NCBI RefSeq assembly: GCF_000295955.2 | Contig: NZ_ALXE01000001.1 | Location: forward strand, 1 to 64,000 | DNA from: Pantoea sp. A4 | Lineage (GTDB): Bacteria > Pseudomonadota > Gammaproteobacteria > Enterobacterales > Enterobacteriaceae | Length of the DNA: 64,000 nt | Reading direction: 5' to 3' | In this document: piece after piece, positions 44,292 through 53,549 of the stretch | How the letters are laid out: each line of letters opens with the position of its first letter | Numbering within the stretch: position 1 is the stretch's first letter | Program-made: the position numbers and the translations under genes | The notes under the pieces: generated by a model | The model's database searches: none | Told to the model about the DNA's origin: nothing | What the model saw: the letters and a program-made list of their open reading frames with translations, nothing else

Positions 44292-44579
44292 ATGGCTCTG
44301 GCGTTTAAGGTTGGTTTTTTTATTGCATTCGTCCTACTCTATTTCTCATTATTAACGTTTCACGTGGCTGGCTGGATCTACAATAACACTCTTTTTTGGC
44401 AGTCGATGGCTTCAATATTTAATTGTGATGACCTTGAATGGTTTATCTCAGTAAGTGTAATGATTAGTACTGTGGTTTTTTTCATTTTTGAGCGTTTTCT
44501 TAGTTTCACATTTAATATCGAGAAGAGTCGCCAGGTGATAATTCTACCACAGGATCTAACGGCTGCCTTATTGCAGTGA
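44292..44579 (+). CDS. Small membrane protein, second of a paralogous pair
   Basis: A 95-residue protein with two hydrophobic helices (about residues 7-30 and 50-70) and a loop WIYNNTLFWQSMASIFNCDD that matches the corresponding loop of the gene 8 bp upstream. The tail EKSRQVIILPQDLTAALLQ is less basic than that of the first copy. No clear Shine-Dalgarno is visible, so translation may depend on coupling to the first gene. The pair probably arose by tandem duplication and may form a heteromer in the inner membrane. Function unknown; the islet ends at the terminator of the fdhA gene. Confidence 0.6.
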   Translation: MALAFKVGFFIAFVLLYFSLLTFHVAGWIYNNTLFWQSMASIFNCDDLEWFISVSVMISTVVFFIFERFLSFTFNIEKSRQVIILPQDLTAALLQ

Positions 44580-44620
44580 AACAGGGCGAGACTTTTAACA
44601 CCCAGAATAACGGTGGGAAG

Positions 44621-44647
44621 TAAAAGCCCACTGGCCTCAAGCCAGTG
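44621..44647 (-). terminator. Terminator of the betaine-type demethylation operon
   Basis: A 7-bp stem CACTGGC / GCCAGTG with a 5-nt loop (44629-44647); on the minus strand GGGCTTTTA follows. It lies 15 bp beyond the fdhA stop codon. Confidence 0.7.
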
Positions 44648-44662
44648 AGCAGGGTGACGCAC

Positions 44663-45850
44663 TCAGCTAATTTCCCCGTGTGGGTCGAGAATATATTTCG
44701 CGGCAACACCGGCATCAAATTGTGCATAGCCCTGTGCGGCTTCTTCCAGCGGAATCACCTGCGCATTCACAATCTTCGCAATCGGCAGGCGATCGTGCAG
44801 AATGGCATTCATCAACTGGCGGTTATAACGCAGTACCGGCGTCTGCCCGGTGTGGAAAGATTGCGCTTTTGACCAGCCGAGGCCAAATTTCAGACTCAGT
44901 GAACCTTCCTGTGCCGCTTTCTCATGGGCACCCGGATCGGCGGTGACATACAGCCCAGGAATACCGATTTTTCCGGCAACGCGGGTAATTTCCATCATCT
45001 GGTTTAGCACAATCGCCGGTTGCTCTTTACCTGAGTGACCACGCGCTTCGAAGCCCACGGCATCAATGGCAGAGTCGACTTCCGGTACGCCCACCACCTG
45101 TTCAACCATTTCACCCAGTCGATCGTGTTTGCTGAGATCGATCGGCACAAAGCCCATCTTCGCGGCGTGTGCCAGACGATCCTGATTGAAATCACCGATC
45201 ATCACCACTGCGGCCCCGAGGATCTGGGCTGAGGCTGCGGCGGCAAGTCCGACCGGCCCCGCACCCGCCACATAGGTAATTGATCCCACACCCACGCCGG
45301 CGGTCATTGCACCGTGGAAGCCCGTGGGCAAAATATCCGACAACATGGTGAGATCTTTGATTTTCGCCAGCGCCTGATCGCGATCGGGGAATTTCAACAG
45401 GTTAAAATCAGCGTACGGAATCATGACATATTTTGCCTGACCGCCGACCCACCCTCCCATATCTACATAACCGTAAGCGCCGCCCGCACGTGCAGGGTTG
45501 ACCGTCAGACAGACGCCGGTATCCAGCTCCCGACAGCAGCGGCAGCGACCACAGGCCACGTTGAACGGTACTGACACGATATCGCCGACGTTCAGCATCT
45601 CAACATCGCTGCCTTTTTCAATCACCTCACCGGTAATTTCATGGCCTAGTACCATACCCGCAGGTGCAGTGGTACGGCCGCGCACCATATGCTGATCCGA
45701 ACCGCAGATATTGGTTGATAACACCTTCAGGATCACCGCGTGACCAATTTTTTTGCCGGCTGGGTTAGAAAAAATCGGGTCCGGAATATCCAGGACTTCA
45801 ACTTTTCCCGGCCCCTGATAAACCACGCCTCTGTTCGAGCTATGACTCAT
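44663..45850 (-). CDS. fdhA: Glutathione-independent formaldehyde dehydrogenase
   Basis: A 395-residue zinc alcohol dehydrogenase of the Pseudomonas-type formaldehyde dehydrogenase family, oxidising formaldehyde to formate with tightly bound NAD. Catalytic zinc ligands are in NICGSDQHM (Cys near residue 49) and GHEITGEV, the structural zinc site in CGRCRCCRELDTGVC (near 100-114), and the NAD fold in VAGAGPVGLAAAASAQILGA. The gene follows a Rieske oxygenase and its reductase, which release formaldehyde from N-methyl groups, so it detoxifies that product in the same operon. The 75-bp gap to the reductase gene shows no terminator. Confidence 0.92.
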   Translation of the reverse strand: MSHSSNRGVVYQGPGKVEVLDIPDPIFSNPAGKKIGHAVILKVLSTNICGSDQHMVRGRTTAPAGMVLGHEITGEVIEKGSDVEMLNVGDIVSVPFNVACGRCRCCRELDTGVCLTVNPARAGGAYGYVDMGGWVGGQAKYVMIPYADFNLLKFPDRDQALAKIKDLTMLSDILPTGFHGAMTAGVGVGSITYVAGAGPVGLAAAASAQILGAAVVMIGDFNQDRLAHAAKMGFVPIDLSKHDRLGEMVEQVVGVPEVDSAIDAVGFEARGHSGKEQPAIVLNQMMEITRVAGKIGIPGLYVTADPGAHEKAAQEGSLSLKFGLGWSKAQSFHTGQTPVLRYNRQLMNAILHDRLPIAKIVNAQVIPLEEAAQGYAQFDAGVAAKYILDPHGEIS

Positions 45851-45925
45851 TACGCCTCCTTGATGGCGGTAGGTACAGCGGGTTCTCTGGTATTGATGGC
45901 CCAGAGAGGATGAAAAACAGGCAAT

Positions 45926-47038
45926 TTAATAGTCGATTTCAACGTTGCCTTTGATAATGGTGCAGCAACTGAGCACGTAGCCCTGTTCGATCTCTTCATC
46001 GTCTATTCCACCGTTGTGGCTCATTTCGGTTTGGCCATCGAGAACCTGCACCTTGCAGGTGCCGCAGATCCCCATACCACAGGCTTTTGGAATTTTCAGA
46101 CTGGCACTGGCTGCTGCCTCGTTAAGCGTAGTGCCCTCCGCAACCTCGATCTGTCTTCCAGACGACATAAACTTAACCGTGCAGAGGGTGTTCACACTTT
46201 CTTTATCTGGCCCTGTTTCCCCCATGACAGGTTGCTGTACGGTAGGGGAGGGGATCAGGGTGTCGCCACCAAATGACTCCTCGTGATAGCGTGACATGTC
46301 ATAGTCGGCATGCTGTAAAAACTCACGCACTGCCCGCATATAGACCGCCGGGCCGCAGCAGAAGATCTCCCGTTCGGCAAAGTCTGGTGCAATCAGCTGG
46401 AGCATTTCCCGATTCAGATAACCGCGATAGCCGCTCCACGCCTGGCCGGTAGGGGTTCGCTCGCAAATGATATGCAGCTTAAAATTTTCAATCCGGGTCG
46501 ACATGTAATCGAGTTCGGCGCGGTAAATAATGTCTTCTGGCGTCCGGGCGCTGTGGACAAAGGCCATATCGACGTCAGAGTTAGTATTGAAGAACCAGCG
46601 TGCCATCGACATCACCGGGGTAATCCCCACGCCACCGGAAAGCAACAGCACTTTGCTGGCCGGAAAATCTGCACTGTTGAACTGGCCCATCGGGCCATGG
46701 ACCACCAGCGCGTCACCCACGGCAAGGTTTTCATGCAGCCAGTTGGAGACCTTACCGCCAGGGACGCGCTTAACGGTGATGGAGAAGCTGTAAGGAATAG
46801 AAGGCGAACTGGAAATGGTATAAGAGCGCATTTCCGGCTCATTCTCGATTTCCAGTTCAAGCGTGACAAACTGACCAGGCTTAAAGAAAAACAGGACGGG
46901 CTGCTGCATGCCAAAACAGAACGTTTTGACATCTGCCGTCTCCTGAATCACTTTCAGGCAGCGCACCTGATGACGACCATTCGTCCATGTCTGGGTAATA
47001 ACAGGATTAAAAAAATCCGAGCCTGAGATATTTTGCAT
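45926..47038 (-). CDS. Oxygenase reductase with FAD, NAD and plant-type 2Fe-2S domains (GbcB-like)
   Basis: A 370-residue electron-transfer subunit. The FAD domain carries MRSYTISSSPSIPYSFSITV (near residue 73), the NAD(P) domain LLLSGGVGITPVMSMARWF (near 130) and CCGPAVYMRAV, and a C-terminal chloroplast-type ferredoxin domain has ligands in CGMGICGTCKVQVLDG (C-x4-C-x2-C) and a fourth Cys in YVLSCC. This matches GbcB and CntB, reductases of glycine-betaine and carnitine oxygenases. It lies 36 bp after the Rieske oxygenase gene and passes electrons from NAD(P)H to it. Confidence 0.9.
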   Translation of the reverse strand: MQNISGSDFFNPVITQTWTNGRHQVRCLKVIQETADVKTFCFGMQQPVLFFFKPGQFVTLELEIENEPEMRSYTISSSPSIPYSFSITVKRVPGGKVSNWLHENLAVGDALVVHGPMGQFNSADFPASKVLLLSGGVGITPVMSMARWFFNTNSDVDMAFVHSARTPEDIIYRAELDYMSTRIENFKLHIICERTPTGQAWSGYRGYLNREMLQLIAPDFAEREIFCCGPAVYMRAVREFLQHADYDMSRYHEESFGGDTLIPSPTVQQPVMGETGPDKESVNTLCTVKFMSSGRQIEVAEGTTLNEAAASASLKIPKACGMGICGTCKVQVLDGQTEMSHNGGIDDEEIEQGYVLSCCTIIKGNVEIDY

Positions 47039-47074
47039 AGCGACACCGTTGTGCTGTTTAAGCCTGGGGAAAAA

Positions 47075-48274
47075 TCAAATAATCCTGCGTTTCATCACTT
47101 CGCAGTACCAGTCGTCGAACTGGCAGACGCCGTTCTCCGCCACGCTGGAAAACGGGCCGGGGGTATAAGCCGGTGAGCTGACGCCAGCCTGCGTACCTTC
47201 TACCAAATCGCGATCCTGGCTATTGGTGGCCAGCCAGACCTTGGTCAGCCGGTCGAGGTCGTAATCAATGTTTTCCTGCGCATCTTTGTGTACCAGCCAT
47301 TTGGTGGTCACCAGCGTTTCATTCGGGCCGAGTGGCAAGATTCTGAAACTCAGGGCGTGATCGCCGAGGAAGTGGTTCCAGGTGGAGGGATAATTAAAAT
47401 AGAGCAGCGCGCCAATATCGTATAAGCCGCTTTCATCCAGCCTACGCGTCACCGCTGGCTGGCCATCCATGGTGTAGCTGACGGCTTTTTCCGAGAGTGG
47501 GATACGCGTCATGCGGTACTGACCGCCCTCGTCCATCACCAGACGGCTTGGTAATCCGGCGTTTTCACAGCTGTCCCAGAATTCGGTCAGGCCAGGGTTT
47601 TCTTCTTCAGCGACACCTGCCACGGAGAGGTTTTCGACAAAGGAGTTCATCAACTCCGGGTGTGCGCCATCACAGTGGAAACATTCGCGGTTATTCTCAA
47701 ACACCAGCTTCCAGTTACCTTTTTCAATCAAATTCGATTCAAAGGCGACTTTGCAGTTATCCAGATAATGCGGCTTGATAAAGGGCGTGACCGCCTGACG
47801 GAAGGGTTCAAAATCCGGTGCGACATCAGCTACGCAAACATAAATATAAGTTTCAACGATTTCACAGTGCGCAGCATTCAGGCTGTGTTCCTGCGGATTA
47901 AATTCGGGTCCCATATTGCCGGCATACAGCAGACGTCCGTCCAGTTCGAAGGTCCAGCGGTGATAAGGGCACACCAGTTTGGCGGATTTACCCTTTTCCT
48001 GTTGGCAAACTTTTGAACCGCGATGACGACAGGCGTTGTGTAGCGCTCTGATCTTATTGTCACTACCGCGCACCACGACTATCGGGTAATCGCCAATCTG
48101 TAAGGTGAAAAAGCTGCCTGGTTTTTCCAGTTCAAAAGTGTGACCGGCAAAGATCCACTCGCGAGACCAGATGTATTTCAAATCATCCTGATAAACTTGC
48201 TCATCACAGTACAGTTCACGCGTCAGGGCATGGCGCGGCCGACGCGATTCAATATAGTCGCGGGTATTCTTCAT
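47075..48274 (-). CDS. Rieske non-haem iron oxygenase, glycine-betaine demethylase-like (GbcA-like)
   Basis: A 399-residue ring-hydroxylating-type oxygenase. The Rieske cluster ligands are CRHRG and CPYHRW (about residues 80 and 101 of this start); the mononuclear iron site is in NRECFHCDGAHPEL, with a later Asp. The family includes glycine-betaine, stachydrine and carnitine oxygenases, which remove an N-methyl group as formaldehyde or split the amine. The adjacent reductase and formaldehyde dehydrogenase favour N-demethylation. The ATG at 48274 has AGGAG nine bases upstream; 48310 was rejected. Which betaine is used is not decided by sequence alone. Confidence 0.88.
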   Translation of the reverse strand: MKNTRDYIESRRPRHALTRELYCDEQVYQDDLKYIWSREWIFAGHTFELEKPGSFFTLQIGDYPIVVVRGSDNKIRALHNACRHRGSKVCQQEKGKSAKLVCPYHRWTFELDGRLLYAGNMGPEFNPQEHSLNAAHCEIVETYIYVCVADVAPDFEPFRQAVTPFIKPHYLDNCKVAFESNLIEKGNWKLVFENNRECFHCDGAHPELMNSFVENLSVAGVAEEENPGLTEFWDSCENAGLPSRLVMDEGGQYRMTRIPLSEKAVSYTMDGQPAVTRRLDESGLYDIGALLYFNYPSTWNHFLGDHALSFRILPLGPNETLVTTKWLVHKDAQENIDYDLDRLTKVWLATNSQDRDLVEGTQAGVSSPAYTPGPFSSVAENGVCQFDDWYCEVMKRRII

Positions 48275-48318
48275 GTTGTATAGCTCCTGTAACCAGTGCC
48301 AGTTAATCAAAAAGGGGG

Positions 48319-49695
48319 TTAATTTCTTTCACGTATGACTTCGGTGTTACTGACAAAAGCGTCGTTGTTGCTCTCCAGCGAAGCCGCGTCATTCAAATCC
48401 AGTTGATTGGTTTCCGGTGCCATGAGCCAGGAAATGGCTAAACCCAACAGTGTGACGGCCGCAGCGATATACATGGTTTTCTCAATACCTAAATCCTGGA
48501 GTGAGAGTGGAACCAGCCAGGTGCCAATCGCCGCCCCAATACGTGAGACCGAGGTGCCCACACCCACTGCGCATGCACGAATTTCCGTCGGGAATATTTC
48601 ATTGGGATAGACCAGCGTTAATACCTGCGCACCGCCAATAAACAGCGCATAAGCACCGAACAGCATGAGAATCACCGCCGATGAACTGTCGTGCTGCCAG
48701 CCGAGCAGGAGCAGGGCCAGGCCAGACCAGAAAAAGCTGTGCAACAGCAGGCTGCGACGGCCGAGACGATTAACCGAACAGGTGGCGACGATACAGCCCA
48801 CCACAAACAGCAACGTAATCGTGACTGAACCGAGTGAGGCCCACTGGCCCTGAACGTGCAAAGCTTCCAGTACGCGAGGCACAAAGGCATACACGGCAAA
48901 CAACGGGACGATGCAGCAGGTCCAGAACAGGGTGATAAATGCCATGCGTTTGCCGTAGCCAGCGTGCAGCAGGCTGATAAACGACAGGGTGTTGTTCACC
49001 GGTTCGGGTGGCAGGTTTTGAATGCCGTACTGATGACCAAAGGCGTGTTTGATCACCTGTTCCGCTTCTGCGCGGCGGCCCTTACGCAACAGCCAGCGTG
49101 GCGACTCTGGCGTGCCTAAGCGGATGCAGAACAGGGCCAGGCCAATAACGGCCGAGCTTGCGAGGATTACGCGCCAGGCGTCTGCACCGCCATAATTTAA
49201 TAAAATCTCGCCGATGATGTAGGCGGCGGCTGCCCCGGAGAACCACATAATGGTGACGCCTGCCAACCGTGGACCACGGTACTGGCGCGGCAAAAACTCC
49301 ACCAGATAGGCGGTCGCCACCGGATATTCAATACCAACGGCAACCCCCATCATGAAGCGGTAGAAAAACAGCAACGAGCCGCTCTCAACCCAAAACTGCA
49401 ACAGTGAGAACAGGAAAAACAAGGTTGGGCCAACAAAGTAGAGCCGACGTCGGCCCAGACGATCTGTTAACAAGCCACCTATAAAACCGCCGAAGAAGAT
49501 GCCAATCAACGCCGAAGCGGCAATCATGCCCTGCCAGAAAACATCTAATCCTAGCGCGCTGGCAATTTGTGACATCGCAATGCCAATAATGCTCAGCACA
49601 TAACCGTCCACAAACGATCCGCCCGCCGATCGCACCGTGAGTAAATTATGAAAACGATTTAAAGGGAGATCCTCTATTGATATTGTCTTAGACAT
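48319..49695 (-). CDS. MFS transporter, sugar/metabolite-porter type
   Basis: A 458-residue MFS permease with 12 helices. The loop-2 motif GGLLTDRLGRRRLYFVGP and the matching loop after helix 8 (VNRLGRRSLLLHS) are those of the sugar-porter/metabolite:H+ symporter branch; PNEIFPTEIRACAVGVGT is also typical. First gene of the demethylation operon, 44 bp before the Rieske oxygenase gene, so it probably imports the N-methylated substrate. Betaine importers are usually BCCT or ABC systems, so this partner is unusual. The ATG at 49695 (MSKTISIEDLPLNRF) is chosen over the frame to 49728. Confidence 0.85.
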   Translation of the reverse strand: MSKTISIEDLPLNRFHNLLTVRSAGGSFVDGYVLSIIGIAMSQIASALGLDVFWQGMIAASALIGIFFGGFIGGLLTDRLGRRRLYFVGPTLFFLFSLLQFWVESGSLLFFYRFMMGVAVGIEYPVATAYLVEFLPRQYRGPRLAGVTIMWFSGAAAAYIIGEILLNYGGADAWRVILASSAVIGLALFCIRLGTPESPRWLLRKGRRAEAEQVIKHAFGHQYGIQNLPPEPVNNTLSFISLLHAGYGKRMAFITLFWTCCIVPLFAVYAFVPRVLEALHVQGQWASLGSVTITLLFVVGCIVATCSVNRLGRRSLLLHSFFWSGLALLLLGWQHDSSSAVILMLFGAYALFIGGAQVLTLVYPNEIFPTEIRACAVGVGTSVSRIGAAIGTWLVPLSLQDLGIEKTMYIAAAVTLLGLAISWLMAPETNQLDLNDAASLESNNDAFVSNTEVIRERN

Positions 49696-50198
49696 ACTCT
49701 TTAGTCTCCAGTCAGGAGATCGAAGCATGAAACAATAAGTATTGTGGCAAAGTTAACCCTCCCGGAAGAAATCGGGATTGCAGGTGACGATGTCTGTAAC
49801 AATGCTTATTATCGCAGCATATAAATGGCTTCGATCCGGGTGGCTGCAAAGAAGATGCAGGTTTTTTTATTTAATTTTTTACTGAGGTTTAATTTGTTTG
49901 TTTAATTAAAAAATAAACCGTCAGTGGCGTTGGGGAAATAATTGCACTGAGTCTTGATAGGGTCAATATGGCAAAAATGGCATGGATGACAGGAAAAACG
50001 AAGGAAATTTCACGATCCGATAACGTAGATTTAAAAAACATATACACATCAATTGGTTAGTTGATGTTTATTTTATTCATATTATTTTCGTATTTTTGTG
50101 AAATAGCCCATATTTCTCGGTTTCTGTGGGCGTCTTCAGCAGGACAGAGAACAAGGTAAGCCTGGTTTTTTAAGGTAGGTTGCTGATTTTTATGCAAT
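49696..50198. other. Promoter region of the demethylation operon, with AT-rich inverted repeat
   Basis: About 500 bp without a gene. At 49881-49925 two arms, ACTGAGGTTTA and TAAACCGTCAGT, are inverted near-copies around an A/T-rich core, and direct repeats of ATGGCA occur near 49968-49982. One of these could be the site of the AraC-type regulator encoded at 50242-51285. I could not place a definite promoter. Confidence 0.4.
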
Positions 50199-50225
50199 AA
50201 AAAAGCCCTTCATATTGAAGGGCTT
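50199..50225 (-). terminator. Terminator of the GbdR-like regulator gene
   Basis: A 10-bp stem AAGCCCTTCA / TGAAGGGCTT with a 3-nt loop; on the minus strand it is followed by TTTTATTG. It separates the regulator gene from the operon downstream. Confidence 0.85.
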
Positions 50226-50241
50226 AGTGGGTGAGCAGGCA

Positions 50242-51285
50242 TCATTCTCCTGGTGAGAAGAGTCGCTCTACGGCCCTGCGTCGCTTTCTGAAACCCGCAG
50301 GGGTTTCACCGTACTGTTTACGGAACCAGGTAATCAGATGTGATGCCCCGGAGAACCCGCTGCGCAGGGCGATGTCGTGAATGCTTGCCGTTGAGTTGGT
50401 CATCAGATTGCGTGCATGATCGAGCCTGAGCTTGCGCCAGTGCACAACGACGGTATCGCCAGTGCTGCGCAGGAAGGCTTGATTAAGCTGGTGCATGCTG
50501 ACGTTCATCAAGGTCGTGATATCTTGCAACGGCGCAGGCGAGGCGATGTGTTGATGCATATAGTCGATGGTGCGCTGAACAATATCTTCATCATAGCGCG
50601 GGTTTATCGTGCTGATTTTATACCGTTTTTGTACGGGTTTTTTCGGCTTGTCTGGCTCTGCCATCAGGTATTTCAGGGCTTTACTGGCGCGCTGCTCGCC
50701 ACAATGTTTGCGGATGATGTCGACTGCCAGTTCAATCGACGTACCGCCAGGGCAGGAGATAATTCCGCCATCGCTGATGTAGGTTTGATCCAGCACCGGC
50801 GTGACTTTGGGGAAGCTTTGCTTAAATTCGTCGCGCGTCGTGAAATGCACGGCACAGCGTTTGCCATCCAAAAGACCGGCTTTCGCCACGACGAAGGAGC
50901 TGCTGTCCAGCGTGATGATGGGGATTTTGCGCGCATGTAAGGCTCGCACCGCGTCCAGCAAGGCGTCCGTTGGGTTGCGCGTCTCCTCCAGCAGCCCACC
51001 GGCGAAAACGACGTAATCCCAGTGGGTGGCAAAATCCAGCGGTGCGGTAGGCTGCACGGGTAATCCACAGCTACTGATAACGGGCTGATTATTCAGCGTC
51101 ATCCATTCCCACTGACAAAATATCTGGCGGCTGGAAAAAGCAACATCGGCGGCAAAGCGAATGGGATCAATCAGTTCCGCAACCGGGTGGAGAGTAAATC
51201 TGTTAAGCAGAACAAAACCTATTTTAATATCCGGGCGAGATTGTTTTTCTTCAATTTCAAACTGCGCTGCTACAGATTGTGACAT
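50242..51285 (-). CDS. GlxA/GbdR-type AraC regulator with amidotransferase-like domain
   Basis: A 347-residue regulator with an N-terminal DJ-1/PfpI class-I-amidotransferase-like ligand domain (about residues 18-190: IKIGFVLLNRFTLHPVAELI and WDYVVFAGGL) and a C-terminal AraC domain (about 230-335: LQDITTLMNVSMHQLNQAFL, then SIHDIALRSGFSGASHLITW). Proteins of this layout include GbdR and CdhR, activators of glycine-betaine and carnitine catabolism. It lies upstream of and in the same direction as the demethylation operon, with its own terminator, so it is very likely the activator of that operon with the substrate or a demethylation product as effector. Confidence 0.87.
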   Translation of the reverse strand: MSQSVAAQFEIEEKQSRPDIKIGFVLLNRFTLHPVAELIDPIRFAADVAFSSRQIFCQWEWMTLNNQPVISSCGLPVQPTAPLDFATHWDYVVFAGGLLEETRNPTDALLDAVRALHARKIPIITLDSSSFVVAKAGLLDGKRCAVHFTTRDEFKQSFPKVTPVLDQTYISDGGIISCPGGTSIELAVDIIRKHCGEQRASKALKYLMAEPDKPKKPVQKRYKISTINPRYDEDIVQRTIDYMHQHIASPAPLQDITTLMNVSMHQLNQAFLRSTGDTVVVHWRKLRLDHARNLMTNSTASIHDIALRSGFSGASHLITWFRKQYGETPAGFRKRRRAVERLFSPGE

Positions 51286-51660
51286 GTAATGCCTCAGCCA
51301 TCTGAAAAACGTCCTGATGAATTATTCATCGGGTAAGGTTTCTATTGTGAGTGACGATTCTTATACTCTGAGGCTAATCATGCTAACAAGCATTTTTTAA
51401 CTTAAAACCCAGTTTTTAATTCTGTCATCTTTATTTTGTGAGGAAGAGGGATGATTTTATTGGTCTGGCAACCCAGTATTTGAGTAAAAGGTCTTTGCGT
51501 TATATCCCCGCTAAAGTCGCTCTTTTTTTTGCATATCCTTCCGGGAAAAAATGGCACTGCACTTTGTTTGTAACGGGGGATGTACGTGAGGCCAACCATT
51601 TTGTATCTGACAGCGCATAAAGTTAGACTGCCTTACCTTTTTTCACCATTACGCTTAGCC
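51286..51660. other. Intergenic interval, nothing convincing
   Basis: About 375 bp between the GbdR-like regulator and clcA (divergent). It must contain both promoters. Short open frames on both strands have no ribosome-binding sites or recognisable products. No repeat or RNA gene was noticed. Confidence 0.45.
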
Positions 51661-53049
51661 ATGACCACCAACTCATCGAACGCTGTGGACATACCCCATT
51701 CCATTCCGGCCCGTAACCGGATGTTCCGGGCACTGCTCAACCGGGATAAAACCCCAGCGGCGGTGCTGATTTCGGCCGCGATAGTGGGCATTTTGGTTGG
51801 AATAGTCGGCGTGGCTTTTGCACGCATGGTGGATGCTATTCAAACCTGGCGAACCCTGCACATTAGCGCGGCCTTATTGTCTGGCTGGCAACTCTATCTC
51901 GCGGCCTTTGGGGTTTCTGCGCTGCTGGCGGCTATCGGGTATTGGCTGGTCCGGCGCTTTGCCCCGGAAGCGGGGGGATCGGGCATTCCGGAAATTGAAG
52001 GTGCCTTAGAGGAGTTAAGGCCGGTGCGCTGGTGGCGGGTTATTCCGGTTAAATTTGTCGGTGGCCTCGGTACATTGGGGGCTGGAATGGTGTTGGGGCG
52101 AGAAGGTCCGACGGTCCAACTGGGGGGAAATCTGGGACGGATGGTGTACGATCTGCTGCGCCTCAACAGTGATGAAGCCCGACACTCGCTGCTCGCAACC
52201 GGCGCGGCTGCGGGTTTGGCGGCGGCCTTTAATGCCCCTTTGGCGGGTATTCTCTTTATTCTGGAAGAGATGCGGCCGCAGTTCCGCTATAACCTCATCT
52301 CAATCAAGGCGGTGTTCATCGGGGTGATTTGCGCCAGCATCGTTTTCCGCCTGTTTAACGGTGACGTGGCCGTGATTGCGGTTGGCAAACTCAATGATGC
52401 TCCGGTGCAGTCGCTTTGGCTCTATTTGCTGCTGGGCATGGTGTTTGGCGCGATTGGCGTCGCCTTTAATCGCCTGATCTTCGCCATGCAGGATGCATTT
52501 GCAGGCATCTATCAAAATAAGATCTGGCGGGCGGTGGTGACCGGTGCCCTGTTGAGCGGATGCTGTGGCGTGATGAGCTTGCTGTTTCCTGCTGCGGTTG
52601 GCGGTGGTAATCAGCTGATTCCTGAAGCGGCACTGGGCGCGTTTCCGCTGGCTATTTTGTTGGTGATTTTTGTGGTACGCCTTTTCACTACTCTGCTGTG
52701 TTTCTCATCAGGTGCGCCAGGCGGCATTTTTGCCCCGATGCTCGCATTAGGCACGGTACTGGGCACGGCCTTTGGGCTGGCGGTATCGCAGTTGTTACCT
52801 GGGTATCACCTTCAGCCAGCGACATTTGCCATTGCAGGAATGGGAGCATTGTTTGCGGCTTCGGTGCGCGCGCCGTTAACCGGGATTGTGCTGGTGCTGG
52901 AAATGACCGACAACTATCAGCTCATTCTGCCGATGATCATCACCTGCCTGGGCGCAACCTTGCTGGCACAAATGCTGGGCGGAAAACCGCTGTATTCCTC
53001 AATACTCGCCCGTACGCTGGCACGGCAACAAGATCAGGCAAAGGGATAA
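51661..53049 (+). CDS. clcA: H+/Cl- exchange transporter ClcA
   Basis: A 462-residue ClC-family antiporter exchanging two Cl- for one H+, helping survival in strong acid. The selectivity motif GSGIPE has S107, the gating glutamate is E148 in GREGPTVQ and the internal proton glutamate is in LEEMRPQF near residue 203, all at E. coli numbering, together with [15 protein letters not shown]. The chosen ATG at 51661 gives the E. coli-like N-terminus (polar, then [12 protein letters not shown]); the frame is open to 51580. No strong Shine-Dalgarno is visible. It is convergent with argW. Confidence 0.95.
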   Translation: MTTNSSNAVDIPHSIPARNRMFRALLNRDKTPAAVLISAAIVGILVGIVGVAFARMVDAIQTWRTLHISAALLSGWQLYLAAFGVSALLAAIGYWLVRRFAPEAGGSGIPEIEGALEELRPVRWWRVIPVKFVGGLGTLGAGMVLGREGPTVQLGGNLGRMVYDLLRLNSDEARHSLLATGAAAGLAAAFNAPLAGILFILEEMRPQFRYNLISIKAVFIGVICASIVFRLFNGDVAVIAVGKLNDAPVQSLWLYLLLGMVFGAIGVAFNRLIFAMQDAFAGIYQNKIWRAVVTGALLSGCCGVMSLLFPAAVGGGNQLIPEAALGAFPLAILLVIFVVRLFTTLLCFSSGAPGGIFAPMLALGTVLGTAFGLAVSQLLPGYHLQPATFAIAGMGALFAASVRAPLTGIVLVLEMTDNYQLILPMIITCLGATLLAQMLGGKPLYSSILARTLARQQDQAKG

Positions 53050-53073
53050 AAGGCGTTGGAACGAGGGGGATGA

Positions 53074-53148
53074 TGGTGTCCCCTGCAGGAATCGAACCTG
53101 CAACTAGCCCTTAGGAGGGGCTCGTTATATCCATTTAACTAAGGGGAC
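53074..53148 (-). tRNA. argW: tRNA-Arg (CCU)
   Basis: A 75-nt tRNA with encoded CCA on the minus strand. The anticodon loop (CTCCTAA) carries CCU, and the sequence differs from E. coli argW at only a few positions. In E. coli and relatives the 3' end of argW is a frequent integration site for prophages; here the neighbour on that side is clcA, with no integrase, so the site is empty. Confidence 0.96.
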
Positions 53149-53158
53149 AGCGCGGCGC

Positions 53159-53187
53159 AGTATACATGAGTTACCCGCTGGCGGTAA
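53159..53187 (-). promoter_or_regulatory. Promoter of argW
   Basis: On the minus strand TTACCG (53182-53187) and TATACT (53159-53164) are separated by 17 bp, with a GC-rich discriminator reaching the tRNA 5' end 10 bp further on. Confidence 0.6.
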
Positions 53188-53549
53188 CTGTCTGTTAACC
53201 TGTATGCTCATTTAATCAACAGTTTAAGACTTTACCTGCCTGAGCGTCGGGCAGATGAAGTGTGCTATCACATGAGTGAAATCAAATGCTTTAGCACAGC
53301 GCATATAGTTCGATAAAGTTATGATTTACCTGGGTGAGCGTTGTAGCGAGAGTGCCGTGCCGCAAATGTAATCCTGAATGCAGTAAAAAGTTACAAGATC
53401 TTAATCCTGATGGGATTCACATCAAATGTGCCAGAACAATGGCACAAATCATCACTACCGTAACAACGCAGAAACAACTCACCTCTACGGTCCACAACAT
53501 CCTTGTGGTATTATCCGTGCTCAATTTTTCAGGTGCGACACCCTTCCCG
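53188..53549. other. Upstream region of the ccm operon
   Basis: About 360 bp. A -10-like TATTAT lies at 53509-53514, directly after an inverted repeat CCACAA / TTGTGG (53492-53497 and 53503-53508), 36 bp before ccmA; this may be the ccm promoter and an operator. The ccmA frame stays open here to 53334 but shows no start signal. No other gene was recognised. Confidence 0.4.

Noticed and set aside
53401..53440. FNR-like site before the ccm operon (GATT...ATCAA region)
   Set aside because: The half-site spacing does not fit the TTGAT-N4-ATCAA consensus.
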